Of a stretch of DNA of 64,000 nucleotides, positions 35,807-44,338 are shown piece after piece. Each line of letters begins with the position of its first letter. Position 1 is the stretch's first letter. The stretch is from the NCBI RefSeq assembly GCF_021440195.1, contig NZ_JAJTSZ010000004.1, positions 248,001-312,000 of the forward strand. Direction: 5' to 3'. The position numbers and the translations under genes are program-made. Below the pieces are notes generated by a model. The model did no database searches. It had not been told where the DNA came from and saw only the letters and a list, made by a program, of their open reading frames with translations. This DNA comes from Dyadobacter sp. CY356. Lineage in GTDB: Bacteria > Bacteroidota > Bacteroidia > Cytophagales > Spirosomataceae.

Positions 35807-36850
35807 TTAGAATGGGCTCACTAAATTTCCTGTTTTCAAAAGTTGCTCCCGTGCTGCGCTACCTGCCATCATCCAGGCAGGATATTCTGGTGAAAGTCTA
35901 CTGGCTTCATCCAGCTTCTGAATATGTTCGTCAGAAAGTGTAATATCTGTTGCTGCCAGATTTTCTTTTAACTGCTCCAATCCTTTTACACCTAATATTA
36001 CACTAGAAACTATACGTTTTGATAATAGCCAAGCAAGGGATATTGCAGATAATGATGTCTGCAATTCATCTGCTATACCTGCCAAAGCATATAGGATCGG
36101 CTCACCTTTAATAGGATCAACTGGTGGAAATTGAATAGTGGTACGTCTTCCCTCATTTACTGTGTTCCAGTATTTACCAGTAAGGTAACCACCAGCAAGT
36201 GGGCTAAATATCATCAGCCCCAATTGTTCACTTTCAATCATAGGTAAAATTTCCCGTTCAAGATCACGCCCAACTAATGAATAATAGGCCTGGACAGACT
36301 CAAAGCGTACCGCATTCATTTGCTCAGCGCTACCGACTGCTTTCTGTATCTGCCATGCTGCCCAGTTAGAAACCCCGACATAGCGAACAAATCCTTGTTG
36401 CACCAGATCATTTAGTGCTCGGATGGTTTCTTCAACAGGAGTGACCGGGTCCCATCCGTGTAATTGATAAAGGTCAATATGATCTGTACCAAGACGTCTG
36501 AGGCTTTCTTTGACCTGGTTCATAATATGGTAACGTGAGTTACCTCCTTGATTGGGCCCAACACCTGTTGCATGCCCCATCTTAGTGGAAAGCACCAATT
36601 CATTGCGCGCCAAGCCAAGGTTTTTGATCGCCCGGCCAATAATTTCCTCCGACTGCCCGCCAGCGTAAACATCTGCCGTATCGATGAAGTTTATACCGGC
36701 ATCGATAGCTGATCGTATTATAGAATCTGCATCATCCTGCATCACTCCGGAAGCAGCTGCATACTTTCCCCCCGATTGGCCAAAGGTCATTGTTCCAAGA
36801 CACATTTGTGAAACAAACAGACCTGTCCTTCCTAACATGTTATATTTCAT
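35807..36850 (-). CDS. Aldo/keto reductase
   Basis: 347 residues, a YajO/YakC-type NADPH-dependent carbonyl reductase. The catalytic tetrad is visible: Asp in FIDTADVYAGGQSEEIIGRA, Tyr56-type in VYAGG, Lys in LVLSTKMGHA, His in DLYQLHGWD. The C-terminal NADP segment reads IVSSVILGVKGLEQLKENL. Full length. It is followed by nothing on the same strand for 160 bp upstream and appears monocistronic. Substrate not predictable. Confidence 0.85.
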   Translation of the reverse strand: MKYNMLGRTGLFVSQMCLGTMTFGQSGGKYAAASGVMQDDADSIIRSAIDAGINFIDTADVYAGGQSEEIIGRAIKNLGLARNELVLSTKMGHATGVGPNQGGNSRYHIMNQVKESLRRLGTDHIDLYQLHGWDPVTPVEETIRALNDLVQQGFVRYVGVSNWAAWQIQKAVGSAEQMNAVRFESVQAYYSLVGRDLEREILPMIESEQLGLMIFSPLAGGYLTGKYWNTVNEGRRTTIQFPPVDPIKGEPILYALAGIADELQTSLSAISLAWLLSKRIVSSVILGVKGLEQLKENLAATDITLSDEHIQKLDEASRLSPEYPAWMMAGSAAREQLLKTGNLVSPF

Positions 36851-37010
36851 CGCTTTTATTATTTATTGATTGCTGTTATATGGTGACTTGCTATTGATAA
36901 ATCATTGGTAATTAAAAACCTGTTAGTTCTAAACAAAAAGAACCAAATGAGTAAAATACATGTATTGGATTGTTCAACCGGTAATAGGATTGTCTTTAAG
37001 TTTTTTGATT

Positions 37011-38123
37011 TTACATTCGACCGAGTTCCAGGATCGTAATTTCAGAGGTTGTTCCGATCCTAAGCGGTGGTCCCCAAAACCCTGTTCCGGCATTTGTGTA
37101 AACCCACATGGGGCCACATTTTTTCAGGCCGGCCGAATACGGCTGAAGCAGTTTAATAATCATGTTCCAGGGGAAAAACTGGCCTGCATGCGTGTGGCCT
37201 GAGAGCTGCAAATCAAAATGCTTTGAGGCTTCACTAGCAATCTTAGGCTGATGAGCGAGCAGGATTTTTATATCTGAAACAGGGCTTGCTAATAGGGCCT
37301 GCTCAATGTCGGGGCCATCTTCGGGTCTTATCTCTTTGACAGCCGGATCTGTTATACCTGCAAACAGGATGGAGCTATTTCCTTTTGAAATTAAAGTGTG
37401 CTGATTCAGAAGAATCTGAAAGCCCATTTGCCTAAAATGTTCAATCCACTTTTCGCTGTCCCGCAAGTATTCGTGGTTTCCAGTGATGTATAATACTGGG
37501 GCATGTCCTGTAAGCCGGGACAGCGGCTGAACGTGGTTTTTATACTTTTTGTGCTCACCATCTGCTATATCGCCGGTGAGCACAATTACATCAGGTACGA
37601 AGCTAATTACCTGACCGACAACATTTTCTACGTACGCCCGATTGATTCCGGCCCCGGCATGCAGGTCACTGATCTGCAAAATAGTAAATTTTTCCAGAGC
37701 CAATGGAAGGTTTGCAATCGGAACACGGATCTTCACGATTTCTGGACCTTGGCTTGCTTTCCAGTATCCAAAGAGTAACACGCCAAACCCCGCCGCTGCT
37801 ATCATAAGGGTTACCGGCATTGAAAAGGCCATGATTGCCCAGTCGGGTTTAAATAATTTGACAGGCAAAAAGATTAAGTCTCTTATAAGAATAAAGGTGA
37901 TTACAATGCCTAGTAAGCCCATGTCAAAATGAACAACCGCTCTGAGGACCTTATCGGGCATCTCAGACAGAACACTGTACCATACCAGCGGATAAAGTAA
38001 AAGAATGCTAATACTCACTGCTGCAACCCACCATGAGTAATGCCCTATCCCAGTTAGCCTGAAACCAAGAAATAAAAACAAAAGAGAAAAAATAAAGATT
38101 GCAACGACTAAAAACCAATTCAT
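37011..38123 (-). CDS. Membrane metallophosphoesterase
   Basis: 370 residues. Four membrane segments within residues 1-120 (e.g. FLVVAIFIFSLLFLFLGFRL and LMIAAAGFGVLLFGYW) precede a calcineurin-like phosphoesterase: ILQISDLHAGAGI (D-x-H), VIVLTGDIADG (GD), YITGNHEYL (GNHE), HQPK and DLQLSGHTHAGQF (GHTH). The layout resembles YkuE/LpxG-like enzymes, some of which hydrolyse UDP-diacylglucosamine in lipid A synthesis, but function cannot be assigned beyond metal-dependent phosphohydrolase. Confidence 0.85.
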   Translation of the reverse strand: MNWFLVVAIFIFSLLFLFLGFRLTGIGHYSWWVAAVSISILLLYPLVWYSVLSEMPDKVLRAVVHFDMGLLGIVITFILIRDLIFLPVKLFKPDWAIMAFSMPVTLMIAAAGFGVLLFGYWKASQGPEIVKIRVPIANLPLALEKFTILQISDLHAGAGINRAYVENVVGQVISFVPDVIVLTGDIADGEHKKYKNHVQPLSRLTGHAPVLYITGNHEYLRDSEKWIEHFRQMGFQILLNQHTLISKGNSSILFAGITDPAVKEIRPEDGPDIEQALLASPVSDIKILLAHQPKIASEASKHFDLQLSGHTHAGQFFPWNMIIKLLQPYSAGLKKCGPMWVYTNAGTGFWGPPLRIGTTSEITILELGRM

Positions 38124-38212
38124 ATCGCGACTTTGTGCTTACAAGAGCATTTATTTACAGACAAATATACTACTTAGTTCTGGAATAAAAGAACCAATCA
38201 GCAAAAAAAAAT

Positions 38213-38680
38213 TTATTTTATGTGCTTTTGCTCCCATCTGGTAAGAGCTGATTCCATCTCCCCGAACATATAATCTGTGAACTCTTTCGCTTCCAGAAGC
38301 ACCTGGTTTGTTTCAGGATATTTATCCGATCGGAAAGCAATCGCTTCCGGGATGACCTGTATCGTAAAAGGCCGCTGGGTACGCACAATCGTCTTCATGA
38401 ACTCATACCAGGCGGTTTTCTGAATTCTGAAATACCGCTTTCTGCTTCCATTTATGGTGAAATATTCGATCAGGCATCTTAACTGTAATAAGGTTAGTGC
38501 GTTACTGACTGCACTCTTACTTAGGTTAAGTGTTTTTTGTAAGTCTTCAAAAGTTTGATAAGGTGGATCGCCAATAAGCAGCAAGGATAGAATCCGCGCT
38601 GCTGCCGGAGGATAACCATCCTTCTCGGCCTGAACGCCCATTTTTTCAACCATTTCCAACATTTTCTGTTTTTCTTCCAT
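38213..38680 (-). CDS. GbsR/MarR-family transcriptional regulator
   Basis: 155 residues. Winged-helix DNA-binding core YPPAAARILSLLLIGDPPYQ, TFEDLQKTLNLSKSAVSNAL, LLQLRCLIEYFTINGSRKRY as in GbsR/MarR-type regulators. The C-terminal helices probably dimerise. It is 89 bp upstream of the metallophosphoesterase on the same strand, so it may regulate it. The ligand is unknown. Confidence 0.8.
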   Translation of the reverse strand: MEEKQKMLEMVEKMGVQAEKDGYPPAAARILSLLLIGDPPYQTFEDLQKTLNLSKSAVSNALTLLQLRCLIEYFTINGSRKRYFRIQKTAWYEFMKTIVRTQRPFTIQVIPEAIAFRSDKYPETNQVLLEAKEFTDYMFGEMESALTRWEQKHIK

Positions 38681-38867
38681 GATGCAAATCTAGCAAATAA
38701 TAGTTACGAAGATGAACAGAATTAAAAGTTGAGATATATGTACTATCACAACGGCAATTGCATTACATGCATATAATCCTCCTACACATGAAAGAATAGC
38801 AAAGTTACTTTCAGATGGAATATGATAACCTGAAAGCTTGTACTCCTTGTTTAAACACACAAATAAA

Positions 38868-38914
38868 AAAAGTAGCACATATTGTATCAACCGATACAAT
38901 ATGTGCTACTTTTG
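38868..38914 (+). promoter_or_regulatory. TetR operator palindrome with -7 box
   Basis: A perfect inverted repeat with 20-21-bp arms (38868-38888 and 38893-38913) around a 4-nt spacer AACC; the core is TTGTATC-AACC-GATACAA. The Bacteroidota -7 box TACTTTTG at 38907-38914 overlaps its right arm, so a bound repressor would block the tetR promoter. The shorter core TGTATC-gatt-GATACA recurs before the SDR gene. The arms are much longer than a single TetR site requires. Confidence 0.75.
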
Positions 38915-38943
38915 TATCGTCTTAAAAATAAAAGTTCAAAAAA

Positions 38944-39522
38944 ATGGCTGGAAGACAAAAAATATATGATGAAGATGCAGCTTTAAACGCTGCTATTGAG
39001 GTTTTTTGGAGTCACGGCTACGAAAAAGCATCTTCCCGGGATCTGCAAAAAGCAATGGGTATCGGTTTCAGTAGTTTTTACCTGGCTTACAAGGGAGGCA
39101 AACAGGAATTGTTTGCCAAATCCTTGCAGCGTTTTTTCACTTTGTATCCCCAGCCATTTTTAGACTTGCTCAAAAGCGTTAATAATCCGGTTGAAGCAAT
39201 CAGACAATATTACTATGTCATGACTGAGCCCAACGGTAAGTTCAGCGAGTTTGGCTGCTATTTCAGTAATACTATTTTTCAAGCTGATGACAGCGAATTT
39301 AAAGAAGCCGCAGCCAAAAACCTGACCACAATTGCGGATGCTTTTGATGATGCTTTGCTACGTGCCAAAAATGCCGGTATAATACACCCAACGATTCCAG
39401 CGGAGCTTTGGAAAACATACCTTTTAAATTTATGGACAGGACTAAATACAACGAAATCCATTGTAAAGGATCAATCTGTACTTAGGGCGACGATTGATTT
39501 CAGTTTAAAGGTTTTCGAGTAA
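38944..39522 (+). CDS. TetR-family regulator
   Basis: 192 residues. N-terminal HTH (residues ~8-55): DEDAALNAAIEVFWSHGYEK, ASSRDLQKAMGIGFSSFYLA, YKGGKQELFAKSL. The C-terminal domain resembles AcrR/TetR_C_33-like ligand domains. It is transcribed from a promoter overlapped by the 38868-38914 palindrome and is followed by the SDR operon, which carries the same half-site at 39543-39558. It should repress itself and the operon until an unknown inducer binds. Confidence 0.85.
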   Translation: MAGRQKIYDEDAALNAAIEVFWSHGYEKASSRDLQKAMGIGFSSFYLAYKGGKQELFAKSLQRFFTLYPQPFLDLLKSVNNPVEAIRQYYYVMTEPNGKFSEFGCYFSNTIFQADDSEFKEAAAKNLTTIADAFDDALLRAKNAGIIHPTIPAELWKTYLLNLWTGLNTTKSIVKDQSVLRATIDFSLKVFE

Positions 39523-39542
39523 GCCCTTTTTTTGAACTAAAT

Positions 39543-39558
39543 TGTATCGATTGATACA
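39543..39558 (+). promoter_or_regulatory. Second TetR-type operator
   Basis: TGTATC-gatt-GATACA repeats the core of the tetR operator (TGTATC-aacc-GATACA) with the same 4-nt spacing. It lies 29 bp upstream of the first SDR gene's ATG and 20 bp after the tetR stop. It argues for control of the downstream operon by this TetR protein. Confidence 0.7.
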
Positions 39559-39586
39559 TAATGATAAACTCTAAATAACAAACAAA

Positions 39587-40390
39587 ATGGGAAAGACGAT
39601 TTTAATCACTGGGGCATCATCCGGCTTTGGTTTATTACTGGCTAAAGACCTTCATGATAAAGGTCACATGGTGATCGGCACGAGCCGTACGCCGGAAAAG
39701 TATGAAGGGAAATTCCCCTTCAAGTTATTGCGACTAGATATTTCTGATGATCAGTCTATTCAGGAGTTCACTGAGAATGTTACCAAACTGGTTGCTAAGC
39801 TTGATATACTGGTCAACAACGCCGGTTATATGGTAACTGGCATCGCCGAAGAAACACCTGTTAAGATAGGCAGACAGCAATTTGAGACTAATTTTTGGGG
39901 CACGATTAAAGTAACCAATGCTTTATTGCCAATTTTCAGAAAGCAAAAAGCCGGACAGATTATTACGGTAAGCTCTATTGTCGGGCTGATAGGACCACCC
40001 AATCTCTCCTATTATTCTGCATCCAAACACGCAGTCGAAGGTTATTTTAAATCATTGCGCTTTGAGCTAAACCAGTTTAACATCAAAGTGAGTGTGGTAG
40101 AGCCGGTCTGGTTCAAGACCAATCTAAGCCATAATGCAGTATCGGCGACTGGTACTATCTCAGATTATAACCAGTACCGGCCCAAACTTAACGCATTTAC
40201 CCAAAAGGGAATCGACACCGCCGAAGAGCCCACTGCGGTCATCCAGACTATTTCCAAGTTAATTGATGCGAAGGAGCCGAAATTCAGTAATCCGGTTGGG
40301 AAAATGACGGGAATGATCCTGTTTCTGCAAAGCTATGCCCACAAGATGTTTGAAGGCTCTGTTTTGAAGGATGTACAAAAGGCTATTTAG
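39587..40390 (+). CDS. Short-chain dehydrogenase/reductase 1
   Basis: 267 residues, classical SDR. NAD(P)-binding GASSGFG (9-15), NNAG at ~83-86, catalytic Ser in TVSSIVGLIG, and YSASK (Tyr-x3-Lys). It closely fits oxidoreductases of the type regulated by adjacent TetR proteins. It begins the operon behind the second operator, with the next SDR gene starting 19 bp after its stop. Substrate unknown. Confidence 0.85.
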   Translation: MGKTILITGASSGFGLLLAKDLHDKGHMVIGTSRTPEKYEGKFPFKLLRLDISDDQSIQEFTENVTKLVAKLDILVNNAGYMVTGIAEETPVKIGRQQFETNFWGTIKVTNALLPIFRKQKAGQIITVSSIVGLIGPPNLSYYSASKHAVEGYFKSLRFELNQFNIKVSVVEPVWFKTNLSHNAVSATGTISDYNQYRPKLNAFTQKGIDTAEEPTAVIQTISKLIDAKEPKFSNPVGKMTGMILFLQSYAHKMFEGSVLKDVQKAI

Positions 40391-40409
40391 TAAATAAAAT
40401 AATCTCAAA

Positions 40410-41153
40410 ATGAAAATCATAAACAAAACAATCCTGATCACCGGTGGCGGCTCAGGAATCGGATACGAAGCGGCAAAATTGCTTACCGCCGATGGTAACA
40501 AAGTCATCCTCGTAGGAAGAACAGAAAGCAAAATACAGGCAGCAGCGCAAAGCCTGGCCAATGCTGTCGCAATTCAATGTGACATCAATGATGAAGACGA
40601 TGTCAATAAGCTATTTGCAATGATCTCAGAAGATTATCCGGAGTTAAGTGTTTTGATCAACAATGCAGGAGCCGCGTTTTTATATGAACATGGAGAAAAC
40701 GCAGGCGCTTTTCAGAAGGCCACAGCTGAATTTGCCACAAACTACTTTTCAGTGATCCGCCTGACAGAAGGCCTGATTCCCGTTTTAAAAGCTCAGCCGG
40801 AAGCTGCGATTGTTAATGTGACTTCCATTGCAGCCTTCGCCCCGGGTGCTTACCTGCCATCCTACGCGGATAGCAAAGCGGCCCTGCGTTCTTACACATT
40901 ATCATTACGACATACCCTTGCGAAAGACACCGGAATAAAAGTCTTTGAGTTGATACCACCCTTGGTAAACACTGAATTTTCTAAAGAAATAGGTGGGCAG
41001 CAAAATGGTATGCCTGCCATTGAAGTTGCAGAAGCGTTGATCAGAGGCTTTCAAAATGAAGAATACGAGATTCAGGTCGGCCAAACAGCGGAATTCAGAA
41101 AATACTATCTCTCAGATCCAGAGGGCGCATTTGTCATGATGAATCAAGGATGA
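40410..41153 (+). CDS. Short-chain dehydrogenase/reductase 2
   Basis: 247 residues, classical SDR related to DltE-like oxidoreductases. GGGSGIG (~11-17), NNAGAAF, catalytic Ser in NVTSIAAFAPG, and YADSK active site. Residues ~185-210 read LIPPLVNTEFSKEIGGQ, typical of the DltE-like group. Follows SDR 1 by 19 bp in the TetR-controlled operon. Substrate unknown. Confidence 0.85.
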   Translation: MKIINKTILITGGGSGIGYEAAKLLTADGNKVILVGRTESKIQAAAQSLANAVAIQCDINDEDDVNKLFAMISEDYPELSVLINNAGAAFLYEHGENAGAFQKATAEFATNYFSVIRLTEGLIPVLKAQPEAAIVNVTSIAAFAPGAYLPSYADSKAALRSYTLSLRHTLAKDTGIKVFELIPPLVNTEFSKEIGGQQNGMPAIEVAEALIRGFQNEEYEIQVGQTAEFRKYYLSDPEGAFVMMNQG

Positions 41154-41215
41154 TCAGCGGTATGCGGGATGTTAGTTTCTCCGCATACCTATTACTAAAA
41201 TTAGAATATTGAAAA

Positions 41216-41512
41216 ATGGGAACTAAGAAGGTTATCACAAATGTGACGATGGTTATCAATGCAGCGTTTATCGAGCAGGTTCTGCTGCAAGCAAAATCGA
41301 CCAGAGAACAAATCTTGCAGGAAGAGGGCTGCGAAACATTTATTTTAAACAGAAAGATACAGGAGCCAAACACATTGGTCCTTCTGGCGATTTACCAATC
41401 TGAACAGGCATATAACTGGCATAACCAACAAACGTATGTTAAAGATTTTTTTGCTTTTTTAAAAGATAGGTTAAAGGGTACGCCTGTTGTAGAATTTTTG
41501 CAGGAAATTTGA
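41216..41512 (+). CDS. Antibiotic-biosynthesis-monooxygenase-fold (ABM) protein
   Basis: 98 residues, the full size of an ABM-domain protein. Sequence features: NAAFIEQVLLQAKSTREQIL, EEGCETFILNRKIQEPNTLV, LLAIYQSEQAYNWHNQQTYV and a final FLKDRLKGTPVVEFLQE. ABM proteins form dimeric ferredoxin-like folds and include quinol monooxygenases. It lies 62 bp after SDR 2, probably in the same operon, suggesting a small redox detoxification set. Confidence 0.72.
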   Translation: MGTKKVITNVTMVINAAFIEQVLLQAKSTREQILQEEGCETFILNRKIQEPNTLVLLAIYQSEQAYNWHNQQTYVKDFFAFLKDRLKGTPVVEFLQEI

Positions 41513-41594
41513 CTAAATGAACTGACTAAAAAATGCAGATATACTGCGGAGTGAAGTTTCTCAATTTTGATTAGAATTAGAAAAATTAAAATAA

Positions 41595-42158
41595 ATGAAA
41601 ACAGAAAAAGATAAGATGCTGGCTGGAGCGCTGTATCTGGCATTCGACAATGACCTTTTTGAAGAGAGGCAACTCGCAATGGATTTACTCTATCAATTCA
41701 ATGCGCTTCATCCCCGCAAGGCCGAAGAGAGAAAGGAAAAATTAAAAGAGCTTTTAGGGTCTGTTGGTAACAATACTTGGGTGGAGCAGCGCTTCCATTG
41801 CGACTATGGCTACAACATCCATGTAGGAGATAATTTCTACGCCAATGTCGGGTGCACAATTCTCGACTGCGCACCGGTAACCATTGGAAATAATGTGTTA
41901 TTTGCTCCTGGTGTAAGTCTGTACACTGCCGGTCATCCAATAAATACCCAACAAAGAATTGACGGACTCGAATATGCGTATCCGATTAATATTGGGAACA
42001 ATGTCTGGCTTGGAGGAAATGTCATCGTGCTGCCGGGTGTGAGAATCGGAGACAATACCATAATCGGCGCGGGAAGTGTGGTAACCAAGGATATACCAGC
42101 TGATGTAATTGCTGTTGGCAATCCATGCCGTGTTATTAAAGATAACAAACAATCTTGA
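41595..42158 (+). CDS. Sugar O-acetyltransferase (maltose acetyltransferase type)
   Basis: 187 residues. N-terminal Mac domain (residues 5-60: EKDKMLAGALYLAFDNDLFE, ERQLAMDLLYQFNALHP), then left-handed hexapeptide-repeat helix: NVLFAPGVSLYTAGHP with the catalytic His, INIGNNVWLGGNVIVLPGVR, IGDNTIIGAGSVVTKDIPA, AVGNPCRVIK. Transfers acetyl from acetyl-CoA to sugars. It is the last gene of the cluster and a strong stem-loop follows. Confidence 0.85.
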   Translation: MKTEKDKMLAGALYLAFDNDLFEERQLAMDLLYQFNALHPRKAEERKEKLKELLGSVGNNTWVEQRFHCDYGYNIHVGDNFYANVGCTILDCAPVTIGNNVLFAPGVSLYTAGHPINTQQRIDGLEYAYPINIGNNVWLGGNVIVLPGVRIGDNTIIGAGSVVTKDIPADVIAVGNPCRVIKDNKQS

Positions 42159-42203
42159 TTGGCAAGCCTCTCATAAGCTAGCTTGCAGAATTAATAATTG
42201 CAG

Positions 42204-42241
42204 AATAGTCTTCCAAATCTGGCGCGATTTGGAAGACTATT
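42204..42241 (+). terminator. Strong stem-loop after the acetyltransferase
   Basis: AATAGTCTTCCAAATC (42204-42219) pairs perfectly with GATTTGGAAGACTATT (42226-42241) around a 6-nt loop. The 16-bp stem sits 45 bp after the operon's last stop codon. A T-tract is absent, so it may be a terminator of the Bacteroidota type or a 3'-stabilising structure. Confidence 0.6.
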
Positions 42242-42499
42242 ACAGGGTTAAAAGCACTTCCTGATTTGGCCCATTTGTAATAGAAAGTTTAACTTTTTGT
42301 ATCGTCCTGATTTTACTTTACATTTTGTCCCGTACTGGAATTTCTTTACAGATTTTGAAGGCGAATAAATTGATTTGCTTTACTACTATTTTGGGTTGTC
42401 AAATTTAAAGAAAGGGTACTTATTTTTCAAATTTATACGTAATGAAGTTGACACCCCCTTTTTATCAAGAATTTGTGTATCTTAACTAATAAAGCTCCA

Positions 42500-42561
42500 C
42501 TGGCTGTAAACCGCAACTAGCTTCGGTCCGAAGGCAGAAGTTAGTTGCGGTTTATAGCCAG
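42500..42561. terminator. IS-internal stem-loop downstream of OrfB
   Basis: CTGGCTGTAAACCGCAACTA (42500-42519) pairs with TAGTTGCGGTTTATAGCCAG (42542-42561), 19 of 20 positions plus a G-U pair, with a 22-nt loop. It lies just after the end of the transposase on the minus strand. Likely a transcription terminator shielding the IS. Confidence 0.65.
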
Positions 42562-42566
42562 GAACC

Positions 42567-43493
42567 TCAAACATTTCTTAGCTTTTTCTTTTTCCAGTGC
42601 TTTTGTAAAGGCTGATCAAGCATATGTGCAGCTTGTGGCGTAAGGTAATCGCAACTCATATGCGGACGCAAGGTGTTGTAATTGTGAACTGCCATTTCTG
42701 TCGCAACTACCGCTTCTGCCTGAGATTTGAATACCCGATTCAAACGAAAATCTGCTTTTAGGATACCATTAACCCTTTCAGCAATGGCATTTTCATAAGG
42801 ATCACCATTTTCAGTCATACTAATACGTACGCTTGCCTCAATTAATATGCTCACGTACTGAAAACTACAATATTGTGAGCCCCTATCGGAATGGTGGATC
42901 AAACAGGAATTCTGATCTAGCTTTTTTCTTGTAGACAATGCCATCTTCAGTGCTTGAACACACCCTTCCGCAGTAAGAAATGGATGCAGGCAATACCCTA
43001 CAATAAGTCTGGAGTGAGCGTCTGTAATCAGAGAAAGGTAATTAAATCCGCTACCGACGCACAAGTAAGTTAAATCACACACCCAAACGCTTTCTGTTGT
43101 ATTAATTTCAAAGTCCTTAATCAGGTTTGGATATTTTTTCATCCAGTGATTGGAATTAGTCGTCTTAGGTATTGTCCTGGCTGATCGTACCAGCAATTTG
43201 TTAGCTTGCAATAAGGAATGAAGTTTATCTCTACCCAGCTTAATTCCGCTCAAGCGTAAACTCGGTTCCAATAATCGGTACAATTTGTGTGAACCCAGTC
43301 CAGGAATATCACGACGAATTGCCGCCACCAGGTCCAGGACCAGTAGCTGATCATGATTTTGCTGCGAAAGATATTGTTGTTTTGAATAAAATGATTGCCG
43401 GCTATAACCAAACAGTCTGAAAAGGCATTCGACTCCTGCATCTGCATTACGATTTTCACGTAAACTTATGACCGTTTGGTACCACGCTTTTTT
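42567..43493 (-). CDS. IS3-family transposase OrfB (DDE integrase core)
   Basis: Produced from the OrfA frame by -1 frameshifting at A-AAA-AAG (43487-43493). The reading after the slip is KAWYQTVISLRENRNADAGV, then FRLFGYSRQSFYSKQQYLSQ, then the integrase core with DDE residues: WVCDLTYLCVG, HHSDRGSQYCS and ENAIAERVNGILK. An in-frame Met at 43328 gives only a truncated protein lacking the HTH-like N-terminal part. The IS is probably functional or recently so, since both frames are intact. Confidence 0.85.
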   Translation of the reverse strand, partial: KKAWYQTVISLRENRNADAGVECLFRLFGYSRQSFYSKQQYLSQQNHDQLLVLDLVAAIRRDIPGLGSHKLYRLLEPSLRLSGIKLGRDKLHSLLQANKLLVRSARTIPKTTNSNHWMKKYPNLIKDFEINTTESVWVCDLTYLCVGSGFNYLSLITDAHSRLIVGYCLHPFLTAEGCVQALKMALSTRKKLDQNSCLIHHSDRGSQYCSFQYVSILIEASVRISMTENGDPYENAIAERVNGILKADFRLNRVFKSQAEAVVATEMAVHNYNTLRPHMSCDYLTPQAAHMLDQPLQKHWKKKKLRNV

Positions 43494-43843
43494 CGGATAC
43501 TAATTTTCAGATCAGCTTCAGCGATGTCTATCATATTGTTCAATGCAAGAATCATCAGATTCGCATCCTTAACTGCCCGTTCTAATTCCTTGTTTCGTTG
43601 TTGAATTGCATGAAGGCTATGCTTTTGTTTTTCATCCATTGGAGGCAATGTAATTAATCCGTTTTCTATTTTCTTTCGATAAATATTCACGAAATTATTA
43701 ACGACATAAATGCTGGAAATATTTAGACATTCCATGACGTTGGCAGGATCCTCTCCTCCGAAAAGAATTCGAATGGCCACCTCTTCCTTTAATTCTTCAC
43801 TGTACTCTCTGCTTTGGAGTAACGACTGTATGTGACTGTTCAT
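43466..43843 (-). CDS. IS3-family transposase OrfA
   Basis: 125 residues. HTH-like N-terminus (EYSEELKEEVAIRILFGGED, NISSIYVVNNFVNIYRKKIE), then a leucine-zipper-like helix QQRNKELERAVKDANLMILA and a C-terminal RKKRGTKRS. The slippery A-AAA-AAG and the TAA end lie together at the 3' end, the classic IS3 arrangement for producing OrfAB by -1 frameshift. Confidence 0.82.
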   Translation of the reverse strand: MNSHIQSLLQSREYSEELKEEVAIRILFGGEDPANVMECLNISSIYVVNNFVNIYRKKIENGLITLPPMDEKQKHSLHAIQQRNKELERAVKDANLMILALNNMIDIAEADLKISIRKKRGTKRS

Positions 43844-44010
43844 CTTAACTGTTTTTTAGTCAAAACTGTCAAGCTATATCAGTATAAGACAAAAATAAAA
43901 AGTCAACCTACACTTTACAAAATTTTAAAATACGCTGGGGTTGATGTAAAAGGTTTTTTAAAGAAGAGACAATAATATCATGGTACTTTGTGTACAATCT
44001 TTTAATTTAA

Positions 44011-44205
44011 CCCAAGCAAAACAAAACAAATGTCAATATTGACCTGAGGGGCTTTACTTCTGCTCTTCCAGAGGTATTGAAAAACGATTTGTTTTGAAAC
44101 GTTGGTAAAACCGTGGTGGCCTCGAGCATCGATTATGGCAAAATGCAGGTCTTCACTCAGAACGGCAGCGTTATTATTATAAATCTAATCCTAATGGGCT
44201 GGTGA
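44011..44205 (+). pseudogene. Unrecognised protein-like fragment
   Basis: A reading frame with protein-like composition, NVNIDLRGFTSALPEVLKND then LF, broken by TGA at 44095-44097, and continuing in the same frame as VVASSIDYGKMQVFTQNGSV to TGA at 44203-44205. No start codon in frame. I cannot name the family. Placed between an IS and a peptidase gene, so it may be debris from the IS insertion. It could also be chance. Confidence 0.3.
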
Positions 44206-44338
44206 GTTAAAGCTTGTAAAAAACATTCTAATATAACCGTTAAATAAGTTGTATAAATATTTAATACAGCTTAATATATATTCTACAACAATTAAATTAC
44301 ATTTGAATGTAACCATTATAAACTACCTCCCAAATCTT

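Larger units (their letters stand above)
42443..43912 (-). mobile_element. IS3-family insertion sequence
   Basis: An IS of about 1.47 kb with two overlapping minus-strand transposase frames. Ends are assigned from imperfect inverted repeats: TGAAGTTGACACC on the left (42443) and TGTAGGTTGACTTTTT at the right end (reading inward from 43912). No direct repeat of the target is evident, so the exact ends are approximate. A large stem-loop lies inside the left end. Confidence 0.75.

Noticed and set aside
44249..44338. Longer start for the C10 peptidase
   Set aside because: It would bury the lipoprotein signal; the Met at 44339 places the lipobox correctly.
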